Assembly: GCA_947474755.1 (NCBI GenBank)
Contig: CANJJE010000010.1
Location: forward strand, 1-64,000
Length of the DNA stretch: 64,000 nt
DNA from: Burkholderiales bacterium
Lineage (GTDB): Bacteria; Pseudomonadota; Gammaproteobacteria; Burkholderiales; Burkholderiaceae_C
Direction of reading: 5' to 3'
Below the pieces are notes generated by a model that saw nothing but the letters and a program-made list of their open reading frames with translations, searched no databases and was not told where the DNA came from. The position numbers and the translations under genes are program-made. Below are positions 53,097 to 63,585 of the stretch, in pieces. Numbering within the stretch: position 1 is the stretch's first letter; each line of letters begins with the position of its first letter.

Positions 53097-53720
53097 TCAG
53101 TTCGCGGTGGTCGCGGCGACGCTCGCCGAACCCACCACCGCCACACTCGCCGACGAGGTCGCAGGCTTGGCCAGGAACAGCACGAAGCGCAGCTGCGCGT
53201 CGAGCAGCGGCGACTTCGGATCGCTGCGGCGCAGGCTCACCTCGTCGAGTGCGAGCGTCGGCATTTCTCGAAGCGCATCGCGGCTGAATCGGCGCAGCGC
53301 CCGGTAATCGGCCTTGATCGGCAGCTGGATCGAATAGCGGGCCAGGGGCTCGGCGGTCTCGCTCGAGAGCTTGAACTCGGCCTGGTCGAGCGTGAATCCC
53401 CTGCGCTGAGCGGCCGCTTGCAGGCGTGCCAAGGACGGGGCGATGTCGCGCTCGCCCCCGAAGCGCTGCTCGAAGGCGGCGAGTTGCTGGCGGGGTGTCG
53501 GGTCGGCCGCTGCCGTTGACATCGCTCGCGCCGCAGCGCGCTGTGCCAGCAGATCGCTGTCGGCGTCGAGCCGCTGCGCGTCGGCATGCATCGGCTGGAT
53601 CAGGCTCCAGAGACCGATCGCACAGGCCAGGCCGAGTGCCAGCCCGACCCAGCCTGGCAGGCCGATGCCACGCAGCCACTGGGCGCCCTGCCAGCGCAGC
53701 TGCGTCAAGGTTGCCGCCAT
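53097..53720 (-). CDS. PilO/GspM-like inner-membrane protein
   Basis: 207 residues. One membrane segment (about 24-42), a coiled region, then a ferredoxin-like periplasmic domain (about 90-190; YSIQLPIKADYRALRRFSRDAL in part) with the alpha-beta order of PilO. It overlaps the PilN-like gene by 16 bases and precedes the PulC-like gene by 19. Together the PilM/N/O set would form the inner-membrane platform. Confidence 0.75.
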   Translation of the reverse strand: MAATLTQLRWQGAQWLRGIGLPGWVGLALGLACAIGLWSLIQPMHADAQRLDADSDLLAQRAAARAMSTAAADPTPRQQLAAFEQRFGGERDIAPSLARLQAAAQRRGFTLDQAEFKLSSETAEPLARYSIQLPIKADYRALRRFSRDALREMPTLALDEVSLRRSDPKSPLLDAQLRFVLFLAKPATSSASVAVVGSASVAATTAN

Positions 53721-54244
53721 GTCGCCGCCAAGGTGAAGGACACCACCGACACGCCGTCGCGCACCGCCGTGCTGTAGCCCAGCAGATGGACCTGCCGCAG
53801 CGCAGGCTGCGCGGCCATGCGCTCGACATAGGCCAGCAGCTCGGCCATCGACCTCGCTTCGCCCGCCAGGCGCAGCGAACGGTCGCGCGCATTCGGCGTC
53901 AGCGACAGCACGCCGAGCCCGCGCGCATCGGCCGCCTCGACGGCATCGAACAGATCAGCCCAGGGCACCGAGAGCTGATCGATGACGGCATTGGCGCGGC
54001 GGATCGCTGCCAGCGTCGCGGCGTCGGGCGGCGCGGCGGCGCGCCGAGGACTGTCGGCCTGCAGGCGGCCCTGCAGATGCGCGTTGCGGCTTTGCGCCAG
54101 TTCCCAGCTCTGGGCTGCGCGGCTGTAGGCCTCGGAGGTCAGGATGACAGCAGGCACGGCCGCTGCCAGCAGCAGCCAGCCGATCCAGCGCGCGCGCGAT
54201 GCGGGCGCGCGCTTGAAATCGAGTTGCAAGGCGGCAGTCGTCAT
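53705..54244 (-). CDS. PilN-like inner-membrane protein
   Basis: 179 residues from the ATG of MTTAALQLDFKRA; the much longer open frame upstream is out of frame with its neighbour and not coding. LQLDFKRAPASRARW is the short cytoplasmic head (PilN uses a similar peptide to bind PilM), followed by one membrane segment (about 20-38) and a periplasmic domain. The start overlaps the PilM-like stop by four bases (ATGA). Confidence 0.75.
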   Translation of the reverse strand: MTTAALQLDFKRAPASRARWIGWLLLAAAVPAVILTSEAYSRAAQSWELAQSRNAHLQGRLQADSPRRAAAPPDAATLAAIRRANAVIDQLSVPWADLFDAVEAADARGLGVLSLTPNARDRSLRLAGEARSMAELLAYVERMAAQPALRQVHLLGYSTAVRDGVSVVSFTLAATWRQP

Positions 54245-55008
54245 GCGTTCACCGCGGTGGGTGTGGTGGAGGCCAGGCGTATCGGCGCCGAGGCCGGCTC
54301 TGGCGGCGTCAGGTCGACGATCGCCCAGGAAGACGCGTTGGCGTGACGAGACACCGCAGGCGCCGGTACTGCGCCCCGTCGCACCAGGTACACCGCGCAG
54401 TGCGTCGGCTCCATCCCCAGCGCGAACCACTCGCGATCGAGCACGTCCGAAAGGTCGAGCGCAGACGACGCGATTCGCTTGACCCACAGGGGCTCGGTCG
54501 GGGACAGCAGCAGCAGCGTCGTCGAGCCGCCATCGAGCAGCACGAACCAGTGCAAGCCAGGCGCCATGCCGTGGCGCACCAGGTTGTAGGCATGCATCAG
54601 CGCGGGCTGCACGCTCTCGAGCGTCACGCGCCGCGCGAGCGTCTGCGCAGTGAGCTGGTCGAGCAAGGCGGTGTCGATGGCGCACGCCAGTGTCGCGGCG
54701 CCATACCGTGTGGCGTGCTGTCGAACCGTCCAGCCTCGCGCCACTTCGCCATAGGCCTCGCTGAAGCATTGCTCGGCCAGCAGCTGGCGCTGCGCCGGGC
54801 GGCTGAGTTCGTCGCGCCAGGGCACGATGCGATAGCGCACGCCCTCGCCTGCCACGATGCAGGTCAGCCGGGTGTCCGGCGGCAGCGCCAGCGCGTCGAG
54901 CTGCTGCTCGATCGCGGCCGGCTGCGTGTCGGTCAGGCGCAGCTCGACCGCCGGCGCTCGTCGGCCCGGCCACAAGGCGCGCAGGCGATCAGGCGACCAG
55001 CGTGACAC
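54241..55008 (-). CDS. PilM/GspL-like cytoplasmic protein
   Basis: About 255 residues from a GTG at 55008, which overlaps the gspE end by 20 bases; no later ATG gives a full protein, so this start is tentative. There is no membrane segment. The sequence has FVLLDGGSTTLLLLSP, like the actin-fold phosphate loop of PilM and GspL, and a conserved-looking HAYNLVRHGM. No other motif is clear. Its place between GspE and the PilN-like gene matches the PilM or GspL slot in related operons, which is the main reason for the name. Confidence 0.68.
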   Translation of the reverse strand: MSRWSPDRLRALWPGRRAPAVELRLTDTQPAAIEQQLDALALPPDTRLTCIVAGEGVRYRIVPWRDELSRPAQRQLLAEQCFSEAYGEVARGWTVRQHATRYGAATLACAIDTALLDQLTAQTLARRVTLESVQPALMHAYNLVRHGMAPGLHWFVLLDGGSTTLLLLSPTEPLWVKRIASSALDLSDVLDREWFALGMEPTHCAVYLVRRGAVPAPAVSRHANASSWAIVDLTPPEPASAPIRLASTTPTAVNA

Positions 55009-56695
55009 GGTTGACCTCGTCGAGCGTGGTGAGCCCGTCCAGGAACAGCTCGACCGCCGCATCACGCAGGAAGCGGGTTCCGTTGCGGCGCGCCGCCTCC
55101 TTGATCTGCCGCACGGGCGCGCGCGCCACGATCAGCTCGCGCAGCGCGTCGTCAAGCATCAGCAGTTCGCCCACCGCCTTGCGGCCCTTGAAGCCGGTGC
55201 CCCGGCACTTGCCGCAGCCACGGCCGGCCTTCAGCACCCGGCCCTCGATGCGCAGCGGATCGATCAGCGCCTCCTGCAAGGCCTGATCGGTGACCGTGAC
55301 GGGCTCGCTGCAATGGACGCAGTTGATCCGCACCAGCCGCTGCGCCAGCACGCCGGTCAGTGCCGACACGAAGCTGTACGGGTCGACATCCATGTGCGTG
55401 AAGCGGCCGATCACGTCGAACACGTTATTGGCGTGCACGGTGGACAGCACGAGGTGGCCGGTCAGCGCGGCCTGGATGGCGATCTGCGCGGTCTCGGGAT
55501 CGCGGATCTCGCCGACCATGATGCGGTCCGGGTCGTGGCGCAGGATCGAGCGCAGACCGCGCGCGAAGGTGAGCCCCTTCTTCTCGTTGACCGGGATCTG
55601 CAGCACGCCTTGCAGCTGGTACTCGACCGGGTCTTCGATGGTGATGATCTTGTCGTGGCCGTGGTTGATCTCGGAGATGGCGGCGTAGAGCGTGGTCGTC
55701 TTGCCGCTGCCGGTGGGCCCGGTCACCAGCAGCAGACCGTAGGGATCGCGCGCCATGCGGCGAAACGCAGCCAGGGTCGCGTCGTCGAACCCGAGCACGT
55801 CGAGCCGCAGGCCGGAGACCTGGTCGGCCAGCGACTGCTTGTCGAGCACCCGCACGACCGCATCCTCTCCGTGGATGCTGGGCATGATCGACACGCGGAA
55901 ATCGATCTCGCGGCCCAGCGCCTTGACGCGGAAGCGCCCGTCCTGCGGCACGCGACGCTCGGCGATGTCGAGTTCGGACATCACCTTCAGACGCGACAGC
56001 ACCTGCTCGGCGAGCTCACGGCCGTCGATGGCACCCACTTGCGTGAGCGTGCCGTCGAGCCGGTACTTGATGACCAGGCCATTGAGGTTCGACTCGACGT
56101 GGATGTCGCTGACGCCGCTCTTGAGCGCGTCGTACAGCGTGGAGTGCACCAGCTTGACGACCACGCTGGTACCTTCGCCGATCGAGCGGATCGACAGGTC
56201 TTCGAGATCACCGCTGCTGGCCTGCGCACTGTCCCGGGTGGGCAGCGCGGTGTCGATCGCGCGCATCGACTCTTCATGGCGCGAAAGGAAAGCCGCAATG
56301 TCGTCGGCGCCGGCCAGGCGAAGCTCGTGCGGCGCGGCCAGCCGCTCGACGCACCAGGCCTGCAGCGCCTCGTCGAACGGGTCGGACACGACGACGATCA
56401 GTTCACCACTTTCACGAAACGCGAGGCAAGCTCGCTTCGCAGCATCGGCATAGCCGATCGCGTCGAAGGCGGGGGTCAGCGTCGACAGCGCCAAGCTGCC
56501 CAGCACCTCCATCTGCATGCGGCGACTCAGCGCCTGAAGCAGCAGCTCGGGCGACATCGACAGCTCGTCTTCAAGCACGACACACACGCTGCGCTGCTCG
56601 CGCGCTGCACGCTTTCGCGCGGCGCGGATGGCCTGTGGCGTCAGCAGCGTGACCGCGGCCTCCACTTCCAGTTGCAGCTCGCTCAGCGCATTCAT
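54989..56695 (-). CDS. gspE: GspE/PilB-type secretion ATPase
   Basis: 568 residues from the ATG of MNALSELQLEVE, which overlaps the gspF stop by four bases (ATGA). An N-terminal MshEN/GspE_N-like region (about 1-150) precedes the motor (about 180-560): DIHVESN, GPTGSGKTTTLYA (Walker A), the Asp box ITIEDPVEYQL, Walker B region DPDRIMVGEIRDPETA, and His box LTGHLVLSTVHAN. A zinc-binding CxxC...CxxC tetracysteine (CVHC, CGKC) is present, as in GspE and PilB. It powers pseudopilus assembly. Confidence 0.96.
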   Translation of the reverse strand: MNALSELQLEVEAAVTLLTPQAIRAARKRAAREQRSVCVVLEDELSMSPELLLQALSRRMQMEVLGSLALSTLTPAFDAIGYADAAKRACLAFRESGELIVVVSDPFDEALQAWCVERLAAPHELRLAGADDIAAFLSRHEESMRAIDTALPTRDSAQASSGDLEDLSIRSIGEGTSVVVKLVHSTLYDALKSGVSDIHVESNLNGLVIKYRLDGTLTQVGAIDGRELAEQVLSRLKVMSELDIAERRVPQDGRFRVKALGREIDFRVSIMPSIHGEDAVVRVLDKQSLADQVSGLRLDVLGFDDATLAAFRRMARDPYGLLLVTGPTGSGKTTTLYAAISEINHGHDKIITIEDPVEYQLQGVLQIPVNEKKGLTFARGLRSILRHDPDRIMVGEIRDPETAQIAIQAALTGHLVLSTVHANNVFDVIGRFTHMDVDPYSFVSALTGVLAQRLVRINCVHCSEPVTVTDQALQEALIDPLRIEGRVLKAGRGCGKCRGTGFKGRKAVGELLMLDDALRELIVARAPVRQIKEAARRNGTRFLRDAAVELFLDGLTTLDEVNRVTLVA

Positions 56696-57879
56696 TGGAT
56701 GCTGCCTGCCAGCTCGAAGATCGGCGCATACATCAGCAGCACCACGACACCGATGACCAGGCCGATCGCGATCATCAGCAGCGGCTCGAACAGGCGGATG
56801 AACCAGTCGATCGCCTGCGCAATGTCCTCCTCGTGGAAGCGGGCCGTTCGCTCCAGCATCTCGCCCATCTGGCCGGTACGCTCGGCCACGCGCAGCAGGC
56901 GCAGCGACACCGCAGTGGTCAGGCCGTGCGTCTCGAAGGCGGCGGAGATCGAACGGCCTTCGCCGATATCGCGCCGCGCTGAAGCCAGCGAAGCGTGCAG
57001 CGTCACCGGCAGCAGGCCGGTGACCATGTCGAGGGCGGCGAGGATCGGGATGCCCGCCTGCAGCAGCATGCCCAGCGCGCGGTAGAAGCGCGCCAGCTGA
57101 TAGACCCGCACGATCTCGCCGATGCGCGGGATGCGCTGGACCTGCTGGACGATTGCCAGCCGCACCCGCGGGCGGCCCGACGCGTAAACCCCGGCCGCGG
57201 CGAGCAGCGCCGCACCGACCAACAGCTCGAGCGCGTGTGCGTTGGCGAACTGGCCCCACTGCAGCAGCAGCCGCGACATCAGCGGAATGCGGTCGCCCAG
57301 ATCCTGGAATACCAGACTGAAACGCGGCACCACGTACAGCAGCAGGAAGGCGATCACCAGCGAGCCGACGCCGAGGATCATGGCGGGGTAGATCGCCGCG
57401 CCGATCACCCGCTTGCGCAGCAGATCGGACTGCGAGCGGTAGACGATGAAGCGCTCGATCGCCTCGGTCAGCGCGCCGGTCTTCTCGTTGGCGCGCACGC
57501 TGGCGATGTACAGCGGCGGGAACATCGCAGGCTGCGCTTCAAGCGCCGCCGAGAACGACAGCCCGACCTTCAGTTGCTCGTGCAGGCGCTCGAGCACCTG
57601 CTTCGTCTCGCCGCGACTCTCGCGATCGGCCAGCGTCTCGATCGCTTCGACCACCGACAGTCCGGCACGCAGGAGGATGAGCAGACTCTGGTTGAACTGC
57701 AGCAGCGGGAAGTCAGACGACTGGCGCCATGCACCGCGTCTCGACGCGGCTGCCGCCTTGACCTGAATGACGGCATAGCCCTGCGCCTCGGCCTGTCGGC
57801 GCGCGTCGGCCGGGTCGCTGGCATCGAGCGTGATCGACACCGCCTGCGTGCGGCGGATGGCGCTGACGGCGTACTGCAT
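56692..57879 (-). CDS. gspF: GspF/PilC-type inner-membrane platform protein
   Basis: 395 residues from MQYAVSAIRR; a start nine codons upstream (57906) is possible and would begin just after the gspG stop. Two T2SSF domains (about 60-185 and 265-385) each carry a cytoplasmic helical bundle, with FPPLYIASVRANEKTGAL and RLLRVAERTGQMGEML as family blocks, and three membrane segments near 165-185, 215-235 and 370-390. It anchors the pseudopilus base in the inner membrane. Confidence 0.95.
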   Translation of the reverse strand: MQYAVSAIRRTQAVSITLDASDPADARRQAEAQGYAVIQVKAAAASRRGAWRQSSDFPLLQFNQSLLILLRAGLSVVEAIETLADRESRGETKQVLERLHEQLKVGLSFSAALEAQPAMFPPLYIASVRANEKTGALTEAIERFIVYRSQSDLLRKRVIGAAIYPAMILGVGSLVIAFLLLYVVPRFSLVFQDLGDRIPLMSRLLLQWGQFANAHALELLVGAALLAAAGVYASGRPRVRLAIVQQVQRIPRIGEIVRVYQLARFYRALGMLLQAGIPILAALDMVTGLLPVTLHASLASARRDIGEGRSISAAFETHGLTTAVSLRLLRVAERTGQMGEMLERTARFHEEDIAQAIDWFIRLFEPLLMIAIGLVIGVVVLLMYAPIFELAGSIQ

Positions 57880-57909
57880 GTGTTGCGAATCCGGAGTGCG
57901 CGCCAACGA

Positions 57910-58326
57910 TCACCAGTTGGTGACGTCGGCGTCGAGCCCATCACCCCCCGGACGCCCGTCGCGGCCCGGCGAGCTGATGTCGACATCACCGTGCTCGCCC
58001 GGCGAAACATACAGATAGGGATTCCCCCAGGGGTCCGGCGGTACCACTTTCTCCAAGTACGGGCCGTCCCATTTGGCCACGTTGGCGGGCTTGACGACCA
58101 GCGCCTGCAGACCCTGCTCGGTGGAAGGAAAACGACCGACATCGAGCCGGTACTGCTGCAGCGCCTTCTCGAAGCCGACGATCTGCGCGCGGGCAGTCTT
58201 GACCTCGGATTTGCCGATCTGCGAGAAGTACTTGGGGCCGACATAGGCGGCCAGCAGCCCGATGATGACCATGACGACCAGCAGTTCGAGCAGCGTGAAT
58301 CCGCGGTGCGAGCGGACAGGAATCAT
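57910..58326 (-). CDS. gspG: Major pseudopilin GspG
   Basis: 138 residues from the ATG of MIPVRSHRG, which puts the prepilin-peptidase cut after G9 (RG|FTLLELLV), Glu5 present. The pattern GRFPSTEQGLQALV and WGNPYLYVSPGEHGDVDISSPG is the GspG signature with calcium-binding Asp residues, ending DADVTNW. First gene of an operon of ten overlapping or closely spaced genes. A 238-base gap upstream, before the lipoprotein gene, may hold the promoter; I see no clear motif in it. Confidence 0.96.
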   Translation of the reverse strand: MIPVRSHRGFTLLELLVVMVIIGLLAAYVGPKYFSQIGKSEVKTARAQIVGFEKALQQYRLDVGRFPSTEQGLQALVVKPANVAKWDGPYLEKVVPPDPWGNPYLYVSPGEHGDVDISSPGRDGRPGGDGLDADVTNW

Positions 58327-58564
58327 GGCGGGGTCGGTTTCAGGCGTTGAACGACCCTGCAGTTTGTGCAACGAATGTGACGTGCTGGTGAAGAGGCCCC
58401 TCAGTGCACGCGTTCGGGTGACCTCACCGTGCTAGGGAGCACAGACCCATGTTGCCGACCCCGGATGACGGGCTGAAGTCGCCATACATGGTCCGAACGT
58501 GCATGGGCCAGGGGCACCGCCTCGCTTCACGCCGGCCTTCGGTACCGCCCGCCCATCGGCTGGC

Positions 58565-59758
58565 TCAGCGCAAGGCCTTCCACCAGGCCTTGTTCTCACG
58601 AGGCTGACCCAGGGTCAGCACCTCGCCGATCTCGGGCGTGGCCAGAGGCAGGTTCTTTTGCCTGGCCAGCGCCAGCACGCTGTCCATCGGGTGGCGCCAG
58701 CCATGCAAGGCCAGATCAAAGGTGCTGTTGTGCACCAGGTACAGCAGTTTGGCGCGCAGATCGACGAAGGCCTGCACGGTCTCCTCGGGGGTCAGGTGCA
58801 GGCTCGGCCAGTGGTCGTCGTAGGCGCCGTTCTCCATCAGTGCGATGTCGAACTCGCCGAAGCGCTCGCCGATCTGTCTGAAGCTGTCGGAATAACCGGT
58901 GTCACCGCTGAAGTAGATGCGCGCGTCGCCGCTGGCGATGACCCACGATGCCCACAGGGTGCTGTTGCGGTCCCATGGCGTGCGTCCGGAGAAGTGCTGT
59001 GCTGGCGTCGCCGTGAGCGTGACGTCACCCGCGACACGCGACTCCCACCAATCGAACTCCTCGATGCGCTCGGCCGGCACGCCCATGCCGACCAGGCGTG
59101 CACCCACGCCCAGTGGCACGTAATGCCGCTGCACGCGCTGCTTCAGCGTTTCAATGGTCAGCTTGTCCAGGTGATCGTAGTGGTCGTGCGAAAGGATCAG
59201 CCCTTCGATCGGGGGCAGTTCATCGAGTGACAACGGTGTCGGATGAAACCGCTTCGGGCCTGCAAAGGAAAACGGCGACGCACGCTCGCTGAACACGGGG
59301 TCGATCAGCCAGTAGCGGCCGCGCAGCTTGAGCAGATGCGATGAATGTCCCAGGCGGATGATGTGGACAGCGGTGGGGTCCAGTGCGTCGAGCTTCGCGC
59401 GGTCCAGGCGGCGTACCGGAATCGGGTCGATCGGCACCGTGCCCTCGGGCTTCGGGCCCAGAAAGCGGGTCCAGATCGACCAGTTGTCGCGTGACGGCAG
59501 CGCCTGGGGATTGGGCGCGTTGATGAAGCCGCAGGCACCGTCGGACTGTGGCGATGCGGTGTGGCGGGATGGGCAGGGCTGGGCGACGGCAGCGCAACCC
59601 AGCAGGAACTGGGTACAAAGGAGGAGTGCAATGCAGGCGGGGGTGCGCCGCAGTCGAAGGCGCAGATGCCATGCTTTGCTTGGTGCAACAGCCACCGGAT
59701 CAGCCCTTAAGACAGGTCGACCGGTGTCAGGGTTTGTGTTGCTGCGCGAGGTATCCAT
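58565..59758 (-). CDS. Metallo-beta-lactamase-fold hydrolase, lipoprotein
   Basis: 397 residues from the ATG of MDTSRSNT; the open frame reaches back through tRNA-Ser, which cannot be coding. A signal with lipobox FLLGC (near residue 57 of this form) suggests a lipoprotein, though the long head before it is odd and a later start is possible. The fold is marked by ILSHDHYDHLDK (HxHxDH, zinc site), later FSGDTGYSD and GAYDDHW. This is the NAPE-PLD/RomA-like branch of the family, acting on lipids or related esters in the envelope. It stands alone between the gspG promoter region and tRNA-Ser. Confidence 0.85.
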   Translation of the reverse strand: MDTSRSNTNPDTGRPVLRADPVAVAPSKAWHLRLRLRRTPACIALLLCTQFLLGCAAVAQPCPSRHTASPQSDGACGFINAPNPQALPSRDNWSIWTRFLGPKPEGTVPIDPIPVRRLDRAKLDALDPTAVHIIRLGHSSHLLKLRGRYWLIDPVFSERASPFSFAGPKRFHPTPLSLDELPPIEGLILSHDHYDHLDKLTIETLKQRVQRHYVPLGVGARLVGMGVPAERIEEFDWWESRVAGDVTLTATPAQHFSGRTPWDRNSTLWASWVIASGDARIYFSGDTGYSDSFRQIGERFGEFDIALMENGAYDDHWPSLHLTPEETVQAFVDLRAKLLYLVHNSTFDLALHGWRHPMDSVLALARQKNLPLATPEIGEVLTLGQPRENKAWWKALR

Positions 59759-59824
59759 CGTGGTCGCAAGGGGTTGAAGTGACCCTGAATGGAGCCGTGT
59801 CCCGTGGATGGGTTCATTGATGGA

Positions 59825-59850
59825 GAAAAAAAACGGGCCGCGAAGGCCCG
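59825..59850 (-). terminator. Terminator of tRNA-Ser
   Basis: CGGGCC (59834-59839) pairs with GGCCCG (59845-59850); on the minus strand the hairpin is followed by a run of eight or more T. It lies 15 bases after the tRNA-Ser 3' end. Confidence 0.85.
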
Positions 59851-59863
59851 TATTTCCAAGCTG

Positions 59864-59953
<90 letters not shown>

Positions 59954-60031
59954 AGCATGTTCACTGCTGCCGGTTGGTCGAACCGGAAGCTGGAATTCTA
60001 GCGCGGCACATGGCGCTGAAACACCCCGGTT

Positions 60032-61411
<1,380 letters not shown>

Positions 61412-62377
61412 TCAGCCCGGGGCTTGCATCGACTTGTCGCCGAGCCCCATCGGCAGCGGGAAGTGGACTGTCTCCTGCACGCCCGGCATGGTGCGCACCG
61501 ACACGGCCCCGAGCGCGCGAAGCCTCTCGATCACCTGCTTGACCAGGATCTCGGGTGCAGACGCGCCAGCGGTCAGGCCGACACGGCTCTTGCCAACGAA
61601 CCATTCGGGCTGCAGGTCGTCGGCCGAATCGACCATGTAGGCATCGGTACCGAGCCGCTGGGCGACTTCGCGAAGCCGATTGCTGTTGGAGCTGCTGAGG
61701 CTGCCCACCACCACCAGCACATCGACATTGGGCGCCAGCACCTTGACCGCGTCCTGACGATTCTGCGTGGCGTAGCAGATGTCCTGCTGCTTGGGTTCGC
61801 GCACGTTCGGAAAACGGCGCTTCACCGCGGCCAGGATCTCCGCGGCATCGTCCACCGACAGAGTGGTTTGCGTGACCACCGCCAGCTGGGTCGATGCATC
61901 GATGGGCACCTGCTCGACATCCGCCACGTCCTCGACGAGGTGGATGCCTCCGGTGAGCTGACCGATCGTGCCCTCGACCTCGGGATGGCCCTTGTGGCCG
62001 ATCATGATGAAGTCGTAGCCTTCCTTGCGCAGCTTGGCCATCTCGACGTGGACCTTGGTGACCAGCGGGCAGGTGGCATCGAACACGTTGAAGCCACGCA
62101 CGGTGGCCTCTTTGCGGATCGCCTGCGACACGCCGTGGGCGCTGAACACCAGCGTCGCGCCGGGCGGAACTTCATCGAGATCCTCGATGAAGATGGCTCC
62201 CTTGGTCTTCAGGTCATTGACGACGTAGGTGTTGTGCACGATCTCATGGCGCACATAGATCGGCGCGCCGAATCTGGTGATCGCGCGCTCGACGATCTCG
62301 ATCGCGCGATCAACACCGGCGCAGAAGCCGCGGGGCTCGGCCAGCAGCACTTCCTCGACACGGATATCGGCACTCAT
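61412..62377 (-). CDS. ispH: 4-hydroxy-3-methylbut-2-enyl diphosphate reductase (IspH)
   Basis: 321 residues from the ATG that overlaps the fkpB stop (TGATG). IspH is the last enzyme of the MEP isoprenoid pathway and makes IPP and DMAPP using a 4Fe-4S cluster. The three cluster cysteines lie in [17 protein letters not shown] and [11 protein letters not shown]; active-site residues HNTYVVNDL and a GHKGHPE block are present. The second gene of an fkpB-ispH pair, the usual order in proteobacteria. Confidence 0.97.
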   Translation of the reverse strand: MSADIRVEEVLLAEPRGFCAGVDRAIEIVERAITRFGAPIYVRHEIVHNTYVVNDLKTKGAIFIEDLDEVPPGATLVFSAHGVSQAIRKEATVRGFNVFDATCPLVTKVHVEMAKLRKEGYDFIMIGHKGHPEVEGTIGQLTGGIHLVEDVADVEQVPIDASTQLAVVTQTTLSVDDAAEILAAVKRRFPNVREPKQQDICYATQNRQDAVKVLAPNVDVLVVVGSLSSSNSNRLREVAQRLGTDAYMVDSADDLQPEWFVGKSRVGLTAGASAPEILVKQVIERLRALGAVSVRTMPGVQETVHFPLPMGLGDKSMQAPG

Positions 62378-62820
62378 CACAACACTCCAATCAAATGCAC
62401 TTCGAAGGTCACCGGCTGGCCGGCCAGAGGGTGGTTGAAGTCGAACAACACCCATTCATCGCCCACCTCCCGGACCACCCCTGCGTAAGTGTTCTGACCG
62501 TCGGGCGTGGGGAACTGCACCACGTCGCCGGGGTGGTACCGCTCGCCTGGGTCGCCCAGCTCGTCGAGCATCGCACGCTTGACGCGTTGCAGCAGTTCGG
62601 GGTTGCGCGTACCGAAGGCCTCACCGGCGGCCAGCTCGAAGGTGGCTCGGGTACCTTCGGACAAACCGATCAGCCGCGCCTCCATCGCCGGGGCCAGCTC
62701 CCCGGTACCCAGTGACAGGGTGGCCGCCTTGTCGGCAAAGGTGTTGATGATGTCGGCGCCGTCCGGCCCGGCGAGTCGGTAGTGCAGCGTGAGGAAGGAG
62801 CCCGCGAGGACAGAGTTCAA
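62377..62820 (-). CDS. fkpB: FKBP-type peptidyl-prolyl isomerase FkpB (SlpA)
   Basis: About 147 residues if it starts at the TTG at 62820; no ATG or GTG gives a family-like N-terminus, and the open frame upstream runs into the divergent radC. Begins [20 protein letters not shown]. The FKBP core is interrupted by the insert-in-flap domain of SlyD/FkpB proteins ([17 protein letters not shown]), then [16 protein letters not shown]. Such proteins assist folding in the cytoplasm. Overlaps the ispH start, so the two are coupled. Family is secure; start is not. Confidence 0.88.
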   Translation of the reverse strand: MNSVLAGSFLTLHYRLAGPDGADIINTFADKAATLSLGTGELAPAMEARLIGLSEGTRATFELAAGEAFGTRNPELLQRVKRAMLDELGDPGERYHPGDVVQFPTPDGQNTYAGVVREVGDEWVLFDFNHPLAGQPVTFEVHLIGVL

Positions 62821-62910
62821 TGGCGTGCCCGATTCAAGGTTGGATAGACTGGGCCGAATTTTACGAGTCGTCGTCGCCAGCCGTCCGGCGCAACACCACC
62901 GCAGGCATTC

Positions 62911-63585
62911 ATGGTGCTCAAAGACATTCCGGCAGCGGCCCGACCGCGCGAAAAGCTGCTGACGCTGGGGCCGGCGGCGCTGGCCGATGCCGAACTCATC
63001 GCGCTGCTGCTGCGCACCGGACTGCGGGGGACCTCGGTGCTGCAACTGGCGCAGCAGCTGCTCGATGCCTTTGGCGGTCTGCAGGGCCTGCTGCAGACCA
63101 GCGCGGCCGACCTGAAGCGCATCAAGGGGCTGGGCCCCGCCAAGCGCGCAGAGATCACCGCCGTGCTGGAACTCGCGCGCCGATCGCTGGCACAGCGGCT
63201 GGCGCAGCGCACGGTGCTGTCGTCACCGCTGCAGGTGAAGGACTTCCTTCGCCTGCACCTCGCGCACGAAGGCCACGAGGTGTTTGCGGTGATGTTCCTG
63301 GACGCGCAGAACCAGCTGCTGCAATTCGAGGAAATGTTTCGCGGCACCTTGAGCCAGACCAGCGTCTACCCGCGCGAAGTGGTCAAGCGCGCGCTGGCGG
63401 TGCATGCGAGTGCGGTGATCCTCGCGCACAACCACCCTTCTGGCATTGCGGAGCCCTCACGGGCCGATGAATTCCTGACGCACACGCTGAAGCAGGCCTT
63501 GCAGCTGATCGATGTGCGCGTGATCGACCATCTGGTGGTCGGCGGCGATCAGGTGACCTCATTCGCCGAGCGGGGTCTGCTGTGA
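62911..63585 (+). CDS. radC: RadC-family JAB1/MPN protein
   Basis: 224 residues, the usual length. A helix-hairpin-helix-like region (about 55-85; [20 protein letters not shown]) precedes the JAMM domain (about 105-224) with the metal motif [17 protein letters not shown]. Once thought to act in DNA repair, the family has no proven biochemical role. It is divergent from fkpB by 90 bases and overlaps the following Smr-domain gene by four bases (GTGA). Confidence 0.95.
   Translation: MVLKDIPAAARPREKLLTLGPAALADAELIALLLRTGLRGTSVLQLAQQLLDAFGGLQGLLQTSAADLKRIKGLGPAKRAEITAVLELARRSLAQRLAQRTVLSSPLQVKDFLRLHLAHEGHEVFAVMFLDAQNQLLQFEEMFRGTLSQTSVYPREVVKRALAVHASAVILAHNHPSGIAEPSRADEFLTHTLKQALQLIDVRVIDHLVVGGDQVTSFAERGLL

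Noticed and set aside
56696-57259. 188-codon extension of gspE and a similar extension of the PilN-like frame (54245-54973)
   Set aside because: Both lie out of frame over well-supported genes (gspF; PilM-like), and the ATGA overlaps mark the true starts.
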